In this document: piece after piece, positions 1 to 8,379 of the stretch
How the letters are laid out: each line of letters starts with the position of its first letter
Position numbering within the stretch: position 1 is the first letter of the stretch
Source: Hondaea fermentalgiana
Taxonomy: Eukaryota > Sar > Bigyra > Thraustochytrida > Thraustochytriidae
NCBI GenBank assembly: GCA_014084085.1
Contig: NPFB01000083.1
Coordinates: forward strand, 1 to 11,346
Length of the DNA stretch: 11,346 nt
Direction of reading: 5' to 3'
Translations under genes and position numbers: made by a program
Notes under the pieces: generated by a model
Databases searched by the model: none
The model's input: the letters and a program-made list of their open reading frames with translations, nothing else
What the model was told of the DNA's origin: nothing

Positions 1-229
1 GAGCGCGACCGCGGCGCGGCGAGCTGCGCGCGGGTTCCTGGCGCGTACTCTGCGCGCGCGGAAACGACGCGCTCGAGACAGTCGAGCCCCGCGGCCGCTC
101 GGGGCAAGGGAGACGCAGAGCGGCTTCGGCTCCGCGCGACGGCCAAGACCTGCCTGCGCGTCTGGAGCTCGTCGCGGCTGTCGCGCGGCCAGGGCGAGAG
201 CGAGCGCAGCGCTCGCACCTGAGCTCGGG
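1..229 (+). promoter_or_regulatory. GC-rich upstream region of the ankyrin gene
   Basis: Very GC-rich and CpG-rich sequence with no TATA box that I can see. The last 50 bases before the ATG are purine-biased on the + strand, with GAG/GCG-type runs. It is probably the core promoter and 5' leader of the gene starting at 230. The assignment rests on position and base composition only. Confidence 0.4.
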
Positions 230-1369
230 ATGATGGTCGCCATGAACGTGCTGGCCGCGACGGACCTGGGCTCGCGAGCCGTGGCGACGCTCGCTCTGGG
301 GGCTCTCACGACGGTTGTCGTCGGGACCGCGGCGTGGTGGAGCATCGCGTGCGTCATGCTGCCCGTCGTGACGAAGGCGGGACGAAGAGCGCGCAGCTTG
401 CAGCGGCTCTTGTTGCGCGGCTGCGTGTGGGCGCGGCACGTGGACCGCATCTCCATGGACGAGCTGCAGGAATTCGAGCACGAGTTTCATGACCAGGACT
501 TTAGCACGCGGCTGCAGCATCAGTCAGAAGGCGAGCTCGTTCAGGTGCTGCTCCTCTGTGCATTCCATGGTCTCGCGCGCACCTTGCTCGAGGTCAGCAA
601 GCATCTTGACACACAGCGTACGCGTGCTCATTTCAACAATGCTCTATTGATCGCTGCAAGCAATGGCCGGGAGCGCGTGGTGCGTACGCTCGTGCATCGT
701 GGGCTTGCCGACATCAATGCGCACAGCTCGCACCACAACTCGGCGCTCATTCTAGCGGCGTCCAAAGGCCACGAGGCCGTCGTCAAACTCCTCATTGCGC
801 GAGAACACCCCGTCACCGCTGCTGTTGACGTGAATCGAGCTAACTCATTTCGGATCACCGCGCTCGCCAGTGCCTGCGAGCTTGGACACAGCGACATTGT
901 TGACGCCATATTGCGACGTCCAGATGTTGATCCAGCCGTCAACGCAAACCTTGCCGTCCAAAGTGCTGCTCGTCGCCGCCACGATCGCATTGTGCTTCGC
1001 CTGCTCGAATACTCGCCGAAAACCGTTCTGGCGCAACCTGGTCAACACGTCAACGCGTTACCCCTGCTACGTTATCTCCGATGCGCCGCCATTGAAAACA
1101 CGCGACAGATTTTGCACATCATGACGGGCAGCCAGGGCCAGTGCAGACCCTGCACAGAAATTGCTTCGCAAGCAGCCTCTCGAGATCAGCTTGATGCTTT
1201 GCCACAGAGTCTTCGCGCGCGCATTCTTGCCATGGCCTTTGGGCTTGGCATTATTTTGGTTGGGCCCAATCGCAACTCGCCATCTGCTCTCTTGGAGGCA
1301 CTTGCAGAAGCAGACCGTCTGCAGCCCAACATCGAATGCCTAGATTCCCATATTCGCTCCAACTCCTGA
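230..1369 (+). CDS. Membrane-anchored ankyrin-repeat protein
   Basis: A single-exon 379-residue reading frame. Residues about 17-47 form a hydrophobic segment rich in Ala, Leu and Val that ends in a basic patch (KAGRRARSLQR), so a single N-terminal membrane anchor is likely. Ankyrin repeats follow. A degenerate one lies near 103-125. Clearer ones lie at about 136-163 (LLIAASNGRERVVRTLV), 169-202 (ALILAASKGHEAVVKLLI), 207-234 (ALASACELGHSDIVDAIL) and 238-262 (LAVQSAARRRHDRIVLRLLE). Each shows the usual A-x-x-x-G-H-x-x-V-V-x-x-L-L helix pair. A second hydrophobic stretch lies at 331-345 (ILAMAFGLGIILVGP). Ankyrin repeats bind other proteins; the partner here cannot be read from sequence. Three ATGs (codons 1, 2 and 5) compete as starts; I take the first. 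The gene converges on the CoA-transferase gene, with 188 bases between their stop codons. Confidence 0.85.
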   Translation: MMVAMNVLAATDLGSRAVATLALGALTTVVVGTAAWWSIACVMLPVVTKAGRRARSLQRLLLRGCVWARHVDRISMDELQEFEHEFHDQDFSTRLQHQSEGELVQVLLLCAFHGLARTLLEVSKHLDTQRTRAHFNNALLIAASNGRERVVRTLVHRGLADINAHSSHHNSALILAASKGHEAVVKLLIAREHPVTAAVDVNRANSFRITALASACELGHSDIVDAILRRPDVDPAVNANLAVQSAARRRHDRIVLRLLEYSPKTVLAQPGQHVNALPLLRYLRCAAIENTRQILHIMTGSQGQCRPCTEIASQAASRDQLDALPQSLRARILAMAFGLGIILVGPNRNSPSALLEALAEADRLQPNIECLDSHIRSNS

Positions 1370-1557
1370 AAAGATCCGACGCAGCACGCATGGAGGGGAG
1401 CATTACCAAGGAGGCACATCTGAGACTGTAAGATAAATATGTCTTGAAGAAGGTTGATCAATTGTTGTTCACGTGCTTGATGCAAGTATATGCACGCACG
1501 TTCAAAGATGGCCGATGAAGTCAATCGATGCGGCAGCTCGTAATCAAGAGCGTAAAC

Positions 1558-3063
1558 TCACAACCAGCGGGCAGGCCCACTTCCAATGGCTTCAATGACA
1601 TGACCCAAGCCCGCTTTTGATGCAGGCTCGGTTGTCCATGGAAAACCAAGAATGGTCGCTTTTGCGCCATCAGGCGTCGTTCGCTCCACGAATTCGCTCT
1701 CAATCATTGATGCAGGTACATCTTGAGCCATCTCCCAGGCTTGACCAGCATCCTTGACGCCCTGATCGCGAAGCCATTGCGCGGTGCGAGCTAGCGAAAG
1801 GCGTACGATGCGCGACGATGGGTCCTGGGTAGCCACTTGATCCAAACGCGCGGTAATGCCAGCAAAGGTTGCAAGATAGCCTGTCACATAGTCGAGCAGC
1901 TGTACTGGAAGGTGCGACACCGTTTCTCGCTGTCCGAGAGCCACGGAGTGTGCGTGTGCCAGGCCCGAAGCGCACTGCACGAGAGAATCAAAACCTCGCT
2001 TTCCAGCCCACGGTCCTTTGCGAGAGTACGCATCAATTTCGATGACAATTATCCCCGGGTGTCGCGCCGCAATCGAAGCAGAGTCCAAGCCGTGCTTTGT
2101 GAGGCTTCCCCGCCGGTACGCGTTGAAAAATACATCCGTAGTCTTGAGAAGCTCCTCAAGACTCTCGCGACCTTGCTTCGTCTCGAGATCAATTTCGCAT
2201 GTCTGCTTGCCGGGACCCGTAAGGATACTTAGCATAGGAATGTACGGACGCCCAGGCCCACTCACACGCATGACGGAGGCGCCGAGATCCGCCATGCTGC
2301 GTCCGGCAATGGGTCCTGCTAAAACCCTGGTCAGGTCCAGGCACCGAAGACCACTTGCGCTCGCAGCATGAGGGTCGCGTCGCTCCATCCATGCATCAAG
2401 GCGAGCTTGCGCTGCCTGTTTGATGTCTTCGTGCTTGCATTCCACAGTCTCAAACTCGATAAGCGGTAGCTCGGCGATCGCTGCCTGCTGCGGGTGGGCA
2501 TCCCACTCTTCAGGGGTGCGTACGGCGGCTGCACATGCGCCAGCCTGAAAAAGTCGATCCTCGAGATCAAAAACGTCCTTTTCGCGCGCCATGGCCGTTT
2601 CCACTTCCTCGCGCGTGACGCTGGCGCTCTCGTCAATGCCAAGAACCTCTAGAGCAAGCTTGCGATGATGAGGGAAATTGCAATGCAACTGAATGTGTCT
2701 GGCGTCGCCGGTACAGTACAATCCGCTGATAGGGTCCCACGTCTTGATGGCCTCGCCGTTGATCTTCATGTAGCGCTCTTGACGGATGGCGGCACACGCA
2801 ACTGTTGAATTGACGCAGATCTTTTGTGCCGGTTTCTTGCTTAGTTTTTCGGCTGCGAGAGCAAGGGCTGCAAGTGTGGCTGTCGCAACTCTTTCGGCAT
2901 AGAAAGGCGTCCGAAGGAGACCATCAATACCTCCTTGGTCGACGCGAGGCGTCTCTACGTCTACCTTGGTCGCAAAGACACCGCGCTCAAGGCCTGTGCA
3001 GGCCAAGATCTCCTCGAGGGCCGAGGCCGCACCGCCAAGTGCACTTCGACGACCCTGATGCAT
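1558..3063 (-). CDS. Family III CoA-transferase (CaiB/BaiF, CoA_transf_3)
   Basis: A 501-residue protein from the first in-frame ATG. Family III enzymes move CoA between carboxylic acids, or racemise acyl-CoAs, through an acyl-aspartyl intermediate. The hallmark Rossmann-type motif LDLTRVLAGPIAGRSMADLG is at residues 242-261. GPWAGKRGFDSLVQCASG is at 350-367. The candidate catalytic Asp is D391 in LLDYVTGYLATFAG (bases 1891-1893). RIVRLSLARTAQWL is at 418-431. An upstream region, WDPISGLY near 109 through NFPHHR ending at 134, is typical of the longer bacterial and fungal subgroup that carries an extra N-terminal half. The substrate is unknown. No C-terminal peroxisome signal is present (it ends ARWL). 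The frame stays open upstream to 3276 but has no ATG there, so an upstream exon is possible. The gene is divergent from the MICU gene. Confidence 0.9.
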   Translation of the reverse strand: MHQGRRSALGGAASALEEILACTGLERGVFATKVDVETPRVDQGGIDGLLRTPFYAERVATATLAALALAAEKLSKKPAQKICVNSTVACAAIRQERYMKINGEAIKTWDPISGLYCTGDARHIQLHCNFPHHRKLALEVLGIDESASVTREEVETAMAREKDVFDLEDRLFQAGACAAAVRTPEEWDAHPQQAAIAELPLIEFETVECKHEDIKQAAQARLDAWMERRDPHAASASGLRCLDLTRVLAGPIAGRSMADLGASVMRVSGPGRPYIPMLSILTGPGKQTCEIDLETKQGRESLEELLKTTDVFFNAYRRGSLTKHGLDSASIAARHPGIIVIEIDAYSRKGPWAGKRGFDSLVQCASGLAHAHSVALGQRETVSHLPVQLLDYVTGYLATFAGITARLDQVATQDPSSRIVRLSLARTAQWLRDQGVKDAGQAWEMAQDVPASMIESEFVERTTPDGAKATILGFPWTTEPASKAGLGHVIEAIGSGPARWL

Positions 3064-3382
3064 CGTCACCCTCGTTTGCGAGCTTCTCTTGCTGCGTCCC
3101 TTCGTCCCTTCGTTTCGCTTTCTGCCGCCCGTGGTGTCCGCAAGGAGGCTTTCCCAGGCCGTGGCAATCTGATCTGCCAAGGTTGCAGTCGATGTCGGCT
3201 GCAGCAATCTAAGATTAGTTATTTGCTGGAGCAAGGCTGGTTCTTGGTTCAACCCGATCGTCCAACCTGAGTGAGGTCATCGTTTACGATGATTACATCT
3301 GGCAAAGTCCAATCTTATCGACCACGAGCGAGTCACAAGCCCTTGCCACGCATGCTTGACAGTGAGCGATGAGGTCAAGAAG

Positions 3383-3433
3383 GGGCGCAACGCCTTGCAG
3401 GGCGCATCGCCTTACAGGGCGCATCACGGCAGG
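3383..3433. repeat. 17-base tandem repeat, three units
   Basis: The units start at 3383, 3400 and 3417 with the core GGGCGCATCGCCTTACA. Units 1 and 2 match at 15 of 17 positions, and unit 3 keeps the first half (GGGCGCATC). The array lies in the divergent promoter next to a CCAAT box, so it could be a cluster of factor-binding sites. That role is inference. Confidence 0.6.
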
Positions 3434-3535
3434 CCAATCTTTGGGGATGGTGAAGGTATGAGAATCTTGATTGGTATTTTTGCAGTAAATTCGAAATCAG
3501 CGCGGCGGCTGGAGTGCAGCTAGCACCAGACGCTG

Positions 3536-3558
3536 ATTGCAAATTGTTTCGTTGCAAT
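3536..3558. repeat. Short inverted repeat ATTGCAA-N9-TTGCAAT
   Basis: Perfect 7-base arms (3536-3542 and 3552-3558) around 9 bases. A second nested pair, CAAATT/AATTTG, overlaps it. It sits in the divergent promoter and could be a palindromic binding site for a dimeric factor. At this length it could also be chance. Confidence 0.35.
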
Positions 3559-3853
3559 TTGATTTTGCTGATTCTAGCTCGAATGACAACATACGTGATC
3601 GGTCTTTGCAAGACCGTCCCAATCGGGGCGCTCTTCGATGTCGTCATTCAAATTTCGACGGATCAGTATACCTTGCCTCGGATGCAATCTTGGGCTAGAA
3701 GCGACGTGGGCCATCGCTCACGATGCTCTCTCTCGTCCAGCCACCGCTAGCTGCAGCTGCAGACAGACGCGGAAACTGCATTGCGAGGAACTGATTGACT
3801 GTGAAATTCAGAGGAGCAGAGCGAGCGAGCAGAGCGTCTCATCGCGGTGGTCA

Positions 3854-5314
3854 ATGGCAAAACAAATTCTCAAGGAAACTGGTGCGGCTCGGGCAAGCAT
3901 GCTGCGCGCGGGGCTCCGCGCGAGCGGCGGGCGCGCGGCGGGACTGATGGCGGCCGCGGTGGTCGCCGGGTCTGGGACGCTGGCGCTGTGGCAGGGCCGC
4001 AGAGCAGACGCACAGCCCACGACGGTCGACGACAAGGCGCGACAGGCAGAAGCGAACGCCATGTCGCGGTTTGCGAGTCGGACGCGGCTGAGGCGCGCCA
4101 ACACCAACCTGACGAGCCTCGACAGCGTCATCCTCGGGTACGAGTACAGGCTCCGCGAGACGGCATCGCTGGAGAAGATCTTCAAGTATTTTAGCTCGGT
4201 GGTCCTCGACGGCGAGGAGTACATGACGCCCCTGGACCTTGTGCGGGCAATCAGTCCAGGCGTGCCACCGTCGCCGAACTCGAGGCCGATCAATATCCCC
4301 ATTTTTGAAAAGGACAATGACAAGCTCGAGTTCACCAAGGACGAGATGCCGGACTTTTTCCGCTTTGGGGACGACGACTCGGGACTCATTTCGTATCCGC
4401 GTTTCCTTGTGATTGTGACGCTGCTTGCGCTTCCTGCGGCAGAGATTCCGGTGGCCTTTGGTATGTGCGCGGGCGAGGACTTTAAAAACGTGCAGCTCCG
4501 TGGCACGGGCCTCAACGTGCACAATTTTCATTTTATCATGGAACGCAACATCAAAATTCGTGGCCAAGGATACACGACCAAACACGAACCGCCAAGCATT
4601 ACACACTACCTTTTCGGTCCAGACTTGAAGCGGACGCTTACTTTTGAGGAATTTAGAGACTTTCATCTCGAGCTTCGTGACAATGTGCAGCACATGCAGT
4701 ACTTTCTTTTGAGCGACGGTCTCGACGGCGACGGCGAGGCGACCATGTCGCTCAAGGCGTTCGCACGAAGCGTGGCCGCGCTCGTCCCGTCGGACTATCG
4801 CTCCGAAATTGTGGAACGCGCCAATTCTGTCGCGTACACAAAAGTGCCGCGTGAGATTGCTGAGCAAGAAATTGCCGCAGGCCGTCTTCCGGATACGGTG
4901 GACCCTGACAACGTCGTGGGAAATCAGCTTCGCGTGAGTTTTGAACAGTTTGTGATTTGGCAAGAAGTCGTGCGCTCGTTGGTGCAAATGGAGGAGGCGG
5001 TGCGGCGCTACAGCTACGAGGATGGCCACTTTAGCCCGACCAATATCAACCGCGCTGCGCTCGCGGTCACGCGTGCCAAGCTCACAAAAGCACAAGCGTG
5101 GACGCTTTTCCACCTCTTTGACAAGGAAGGCGCGAAAAAGCTGCACCATGATCAGTTCGTCAGGCTCTTGCTGCCGCACAGCATGTCGACCAACCCACGT
5201 TTTGCGGCCGAGGGCCTCGGTCTTTCGTCGCTCTTTGAATGTCTCAACAAGGAGTGCAGCAAGTGCGTTCGAAACTGGTACGAGGGCACGACAGACAGCG
5301 AGGAGCAGACGTGA
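3854..5314 (+). CDS. MICU1-like mitochondrial calcium uptake regulator
   Basis: A 486-residue protein from the ATG at 3854, close to the usual length of about 475. MICU proteins sit in the mitochondrial intermembrane space and gate the calcium uniporter by sensing Ca2+ with EF-hands. The N-terminus is basic with a small-residue hydrophobic segment at 28-46, as expected for import and an anchor. Family core motifs are clear: GYEYRLRE..LEKIFKYF (about 95-113), MTPLDLVRAISPG (124-136), a pseudo-EF region GDDDSGLISYPRF (172-184), YLFGPDLKRTLTFEEF (about 252-267), and a C-terminal helix with Cys 463, 468 and 471. The two Ca2+ loops look non-canonical. The first (about 202-225) lacks the acidic pattern and carries an insertion. 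The second (423-434, DKEGAKKLHHDQ) has Ala, Lys and Gln at positions 5, 6 and 12. The frame is open from an ATG at 3638, but those 72 codons look unlike protein; ATG 3899 is another possible start. Confidence 0.9.
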   Translation: MAKQILKETGAARASMLRAGLRASGGRAAGLMAAAVVAGSGTLALWQGRRADAQPTTVDDKARQAEANAMSRFASRTRLRRANTNLTSLDSVILGYEYRLRETASLEKIFKYFSSVVLDGEEYMTPLDLVRAISPGVPPSPNSRPINIPIFEKDNDKLEFTKDEMPDFFRFGDDDSGLISYPRFLVIVTLLALPAAEIPVAFGMCAGEDFKNVQLRGTGLNVHNFHFIMERNIKIRGQGYTTKHEPPSITHYLFGPDLKRTLTFEEFRDFHLELRDNVQHMQYFLLSDGLDGDGEATMSLKAFARSVAALVPSDYRSEIVERANSVAYTKVPREIAEQEIAAGRLPDTVDPDNVVGNQLRVSFEQFVIWQEVVRSLVQMEEAVRRYSYEDGHFSPTNINRAALAVTRAKLTKAQAWTLFHLFDKEGAKKLHHDQFVRLLLPHSMSTNPRFAAEGLGLSSLFECLNKECSKCVRNWYEGTTDSEEQT

Positions 5315-5640
5315 GCCAGGGGATTATATGCTTGGATGGAGGGGAGTAGATCTGGACGGAAAACTGAGAAAAAGGTGATGCCAGCGAAGTCAGCAATGGA
5401 GCTCACCGGATGTGTTCGAGTATGGTCAAGTTGGATTTGCATTCTCCACGACTCTATCGTTGCCTCCGAGGTCTGCTCGTTCGCTTTCCCTCCTTTTCAG
5501 TTATCTTCTTTTCCTTTGCTCGCATTCATGTACACTAGGCTTCTCGTCGGCGTTGTTGCAGCTACTCTTGCTTTCATTCCCATTCCTTCCTTATTTTTCC
5601 TCATAATAAGTAATAAACTATGAGCATTTCCTCTTTCACC
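5315..5640 (+). other. 3' UTR of the MICU-like gene with poly(A) signal
   Basis: Pyrimidine-rich on the + strand (about 5450-5600), followed by a canonical AATAAA at 5612-5617, roughly 300 bases after the stop codon. No coding region is supported here. The end of the transcript is inferred from the signal. Confidence 0.5.
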
Positions 5641-5713
5641 TCTCCAAGCCTATGCCTTACAGTTTAGCGCTGAGCAGATGCAGACAATGCATCACGTGTG
5701 GACAAACAGACGT

Positions 5714-5743
5714 GACAGACAGATAGATAGACAGACAGAGAGA
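5714..5743. repeat. GACA/GATA microsatellite
   Basis: An uninterrupted run of GACA and GATA tetranucleotides ending in GAGAGA. It lies just beyond the presumed poly(A) site of the MICU-like gene. A shorter relative (GACAGACATGTAGACAGATA) occurs at about 8176-8195. Confidence 0.8.
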
Positions 5744-6631
5744 CCATCAGTCAGTAATACGCAGACATCTCTTGGCTTCATCCGTCCATCTATCAAATAA
5801 TCAGTGTGAGTGTATGTTTCGGAGGCGGGACGTTGTCTCTTGCGTTGTTTACGAGCATTGGTCCCGGTTTATCAAGCATTGCAATCCAGCATAGTTTCTT
5901 GCGGGCCAAACGAGTCCCGAGCTTTTCACGCGTTCCAGTCATGCGCATGCGATATTTTTTTTCCCCGCATGAGAAATTCGAGATTGTGCCTCTGCAGGCA
6001 GACGCTCTCGTGCATGTGAGCGTCCATAGCGATGTTCGTCTGGTCTGGTCTCGATCTTTCTCGTGAACGCAGCGCTCCATTTTATTTTCTTTCTTTGTTT
6101 CTTGGTTCGTTCTTCTCCCGTTCTGCAGCTGGTATGTGCCGTGGGTCGAATTTGTGTCCCGAGCTTTGGTTTCGTGGCTGTCATGTAAATTTCCCACCGT
6201 CTTCGAGAGCGCAAGCAAAAGAAAAGGGCACTTCGAGGATGGATGGGATAAATAGAATGAATGAATGGAATACATGGAAAAATGGGCCGCCAGGGGGCCC
6301 GAAGAAAAGAAAAGTAAAGAAAAGAAAAGGTATAATTCAAAGGTTACGGTCTCTGCCTGCTTGCTTTCCTGCCTGCGAGAGGATAGGAAAGGAAAGGAGA
6401 AAATGGAAATGTATACATGATGTCGCGCTCGTTACGGCGGGGGCACTCTCTAACAGAGCGCTCGCCTCGCCTGCGCGAGTGGAATCTGTGAGGTTTGCAG
6501 CGCTTGAAACAAAAGACGCTCCCATAAGTGGTCAATTGTGCGCTCGTCAAGAGCGTGAGAGGGGTGGAGCGTCCTTGCGTTGCGTGCTTGATAAGAAAGG
6601 AGTATGTGGATGTGGACGGGTGGTGGCGGAT
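5744..6631. other. Spacer without a supported gene; likely 3' UTR of the minus-strand gene
   Basis: Long open frames cross this stretch on both strands, but their translations are low-complexity and show no family motif. It holds an 8-base T run (5955-5962), a minus-strand AATAAA (TTTATT on +, 6081-6086) that could end the gene at 6632-7120, and a purine tract of AAAAG-type units at 6301-6330 with a further GGAAA-type run near 6385-6402. No tRNA or rRNA signature was found by eye. Confidence 0.45.
6301..6330. repeat. AAAAG-type purine microsatellite
   Basis: Thirty bases of G and A, apart from one T, built from GAAAA/AAAG units. It lies about 300 bases downstream of the stop codon of the minus-strand gene, where it would be a pyrimidine tract in that transcript. 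Confidence 0.7.
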
Positions 6632-7120
6632 CTAGGGGTAGCGGACGTTGAGAATGCCCTGGGAGACGTGGAAGACGAGACTGAAGAACTTGGCCTTGTT
6701 CTCGTCGCCCTCAAGGCAAAAGTCAAGTTTGTCGAAGAGCGTCTCCGCCACAACACTGAGAACGATCTCGGAGCTGAGCTTGTAGTCGCCTTGCGTGGCA
6801 CGCATCTCCAACAGCGGCCACTGCGCGAGCACGCTCTCGAGGATGGCGTTCTCGAGCTCGCCTACGGTCTTTGCGCCGAAGACCGCGAGCACCTTCTTCG
6901 CGTATTGCTTGCCCACCAACGTCTTGATGGCCCTGTTCTTCATCTTGGAGTGCGGTGCGACGCGTTTCTGCGTCCTTTTCCATTCGAGCACGAGGTCGAA
7001 CAAGCGTGCCTCCCGCTTGTACTCGAGGTTGTAGTTGGCGAAGGGCCGCCTCCACTCGGCGTCGCCCTCGACGTTCTCAAACATGAAGACCTCTGCGCGC
7101 TCTGCGAAGCGCACGGGCAT
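6632..7120 (-). CDS. Hypothetical protein, 162 residues
   Basis: I do not recognise a family. The frame is uninterrupted and its composition is protein-like, unlike the surrounding low-complexity frames. The ATG has A at -3 (ACACCATGC), a good eukaryotic start context. The N-terminal third is acidic and aromatic (EVFMFENVEGDAEWRRPF). The middle is strongly basic (EWKRTQKRVAPHSKMKNR, about 46-63). The C-terminal part looks helical with a hydrophobic face (about 85-158, including ELENAILESVLAQWPLLEM and LSSEIVLSVVAETLFDKL). No signal peptide or membrane segment is visible. The helical C-terminus suggests a small globular or adaptor protein, but no function should be assigned. A TTTGC repeat lies immediately upstream (7158-7182). 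Confidence 0.7.
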   Translation of the reverse strand: MPVRFAERAEVFMFENVEGDAEWRRPFANYNLEYKREARLFDLVLEWKRTQKRVAPHSKMKNRAIKTLVGKQYAKKVLAVFGAKTVGELENAILESVLAQWPLLEMRATQGDYKLSSEIVLSVVAETLFDKLDFCLEGDENKAKFFSLVFHVSQGILNVRYP

Positions 7121-7157
7121 GGTGTCTCAGTCTTTTCTCTGTGTCCGGTGAAGCTGT

Positions 7158-7182
7158 TTTGCTTTGCTTTGCTTTGCTTTGC
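7158..7182. repeat. (TTTGC)5 microsatellite
   Basis: Five perfect TTTGC units, about 40 bases upstream of the start codon of the minus-strand hypothetical gene. They are therefore likely in its 5' UTR or core promoter, as GCAAA on the transcript strand. Confidence 0.9.
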
Positions 7183-7228
7183 AAGTTGTTTCTGCTTTGT
7201 GACACACAGTGTTGCCGGATGGCGTGCG

Positions 7229-7230
<2 letters not shown>

Positions 7231-7264
<34 letters not shown>

Positions 7265-7280
7265 TGGCTGGCCGGCTGGC
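7231..7280. repeat. CTGG microsatellite array
   Basis: Eight perfect CTGG units (7231-7262) followed by imperfect ones (CTTGGCTGGCCGGCTGGC). Confidence 0.9.
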
Positions 7281-7289
7281 GTCCTTCTC

Positions 7290-7870
7290 TCGCGCTGCGA
7301 CCGCCGCGTTCGTTGCCTGTCTGTCTGCTCTGGCCGACTGTCTCCCGGTCAGGTCTGGCTGTCTGGCTGGCTGGCTGGCTGCCCGCCCACCTGTTCCTGG
7401 CGCAAGCTGCTCGCCCGCTCCTGGCCCCCACCTGCCGATTTCGTGACTGTCTCGCGTCCCGGGACCTCCCTCGCGTCCTCGCGTCCAGCGGCCTGTCCTC
7501 CCCGTCGGCGGGTCTCTCGTCTGCGCTTCTCGTCTCCCCTCCCCTCGCCTCGCCTCGTCTCGCTCGCGTCGCTTCGCTTCTCTCGATCTGGGTTTGCTCT
7601 CCGCGTCTCGCGTCCAGCGTCCAGCGTCCTCGTCCCGCCCAGCGCGCCCGTTCTCTTCCCAGCTCTCCTCGCGTCATGGCCGGGTCTCTCTCTTCCGTTC
7701 TCGTTCTCCAGGCAGCTGCAGGTTCCCCCCCTCCCTCTCAGGCCCGTTCTCTCCCCCAACTCGACGCAGCCGCGCCGCGAGCAGCCAGCGCGGCCTGCGC
7801 TCTCTTCCGCGAGCGGCGAGACGCAAGACGGACGGGCCGCCTCGCCCGCGTTGACCGCGCCTCCCTCGCG
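7290..7870. other. Pyrimidine-rich + strand tract
   Basis: The + strand is strongly C/T-biased for roughly 0.5 kb, with TCGTCTC, CGCCTCG and GCGTCCAG motifs repeated, for example GCGTCCAGCGTCCAGCGTCC near 7607. Further right (about 8060-8155) the bias turns to G/A (GAGGGCGAG motifs). The pattern resembles a divergent transcription zone, because the leader of the gene at 230 is also purine-biased on its coding strand. Role inferred. Confidence 0.4.
7354..7381. repeat. CTGG microsatellite, second array
   Basis: CTGG units with one CTGT interruption, in the same orientation as the array at 7231. Confidence 0.85.
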
Positions 7871-8200
7871 GCCACGCCCAGCTCTCGCCGCGCCGCGGCG
7901 CGCCGCCGGGTGGCGCGGCGCGGGGTGTGAAAGGGCACGCGGCGTGGCCGCGGCGCGCGCAGCGGCCCAGCAGTGTCGAGCGACGGCTCTTCGGTCGCGC
8001 ACTTCACATCGAGCGCCAGAAAGAAAGCCGCGGGCGCACCCGTGCGCTGGCGTGCGCTGGGCCGCGCTGCGGCGAGAGCGCCGAGAGCGCGGCGAGGACC
8101 TGAGGGCGAGCGAGAGCCCGAGGGCGAGGGCCGGAGGGCGGGAGAGAGACGGCGGCGTCTTCCTTGCAGTGCGAAGACAGACATGTAGACAGATAGACTC

Positions 8201-8230
8201 CTGGCCGGCTGGCTGGCTGGCTAGCTGGCT
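8201..8230. repeat. CTGG microsatellite, third array
   Basis: Imperfect CTGG units (CTGGCCGGCTGGCTGGCTGG and then CTAGCTGGCT), directly after a GACA/GATA-like stretch. Confidence 0.85.
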
Positions 8231-8379
8231 CGGCGCTGGCAACTTGGCGAGGGAGACGGCCGTCTGTCTGCAGCCAGCTGCAGCTGGCCGGCTGCCTGTC
8301 GATCTTTTCTTCGCCGCGGCAGGCCGAATGAAGGACGGGCGCCGTGCGTGGACGTGAGTGAGTCTCTGTGGCGGCGGGC

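Larger units (their letters stand above)
3064..3853. promoter_or_regulatory. Divergent promoter region between CoA-transferase and MICU-like genes
   Basis: The two genes are transcribed away from each other from this interval. It holds CCAAT on the + strand at 3309-3313 and 3434-3438, ATTGG (CCAAT reversed) at 3470-3474, a 17-base tandem repeat at 3383-3433 and an inverted repeat at 3536-3558. No convincing TATA box is visible. Both frames stay open into the region: 3064-3276 on the minus strand has no ATG, and 3638-3853 on the plus strand does have one. Part of it may therefore be coding or 5' UTR. Role inferred from gene orientation. Confidence 0.5.

Noticed and set aside
3638..3853. 72-codon N-terminal extension of the MICU-like protein
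   Set aside because: It is Cys/Ser/Arg-rich with no family similarity. The ATG at 3854 gives a basic, hydrophobic mitochondrial-type N-terminus and the expected length.
3851..5179. 442-codon open frame on the minus strand opposite the MICU-like gene
   Set aside because: It mirrors the real gene, is rich in His, Arg and Val as antisense GC-rich frames are, and shows no domain. The + strand has clear MICU motifs throughout.
5793..6275. 160-codon minus-strand frame
   Set aside because: Basic, Thr/Lys/Arg-rich translation without motifs, placed in the presumed 3' UTR and spacer.
6032..7930. 632-codon + strand frame
   Set aside because: It runs antisense through the hypothetical gene and then translates CTGG repeats as GWLAGWLAGW. 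Composition is low-complexity and no motif is present.
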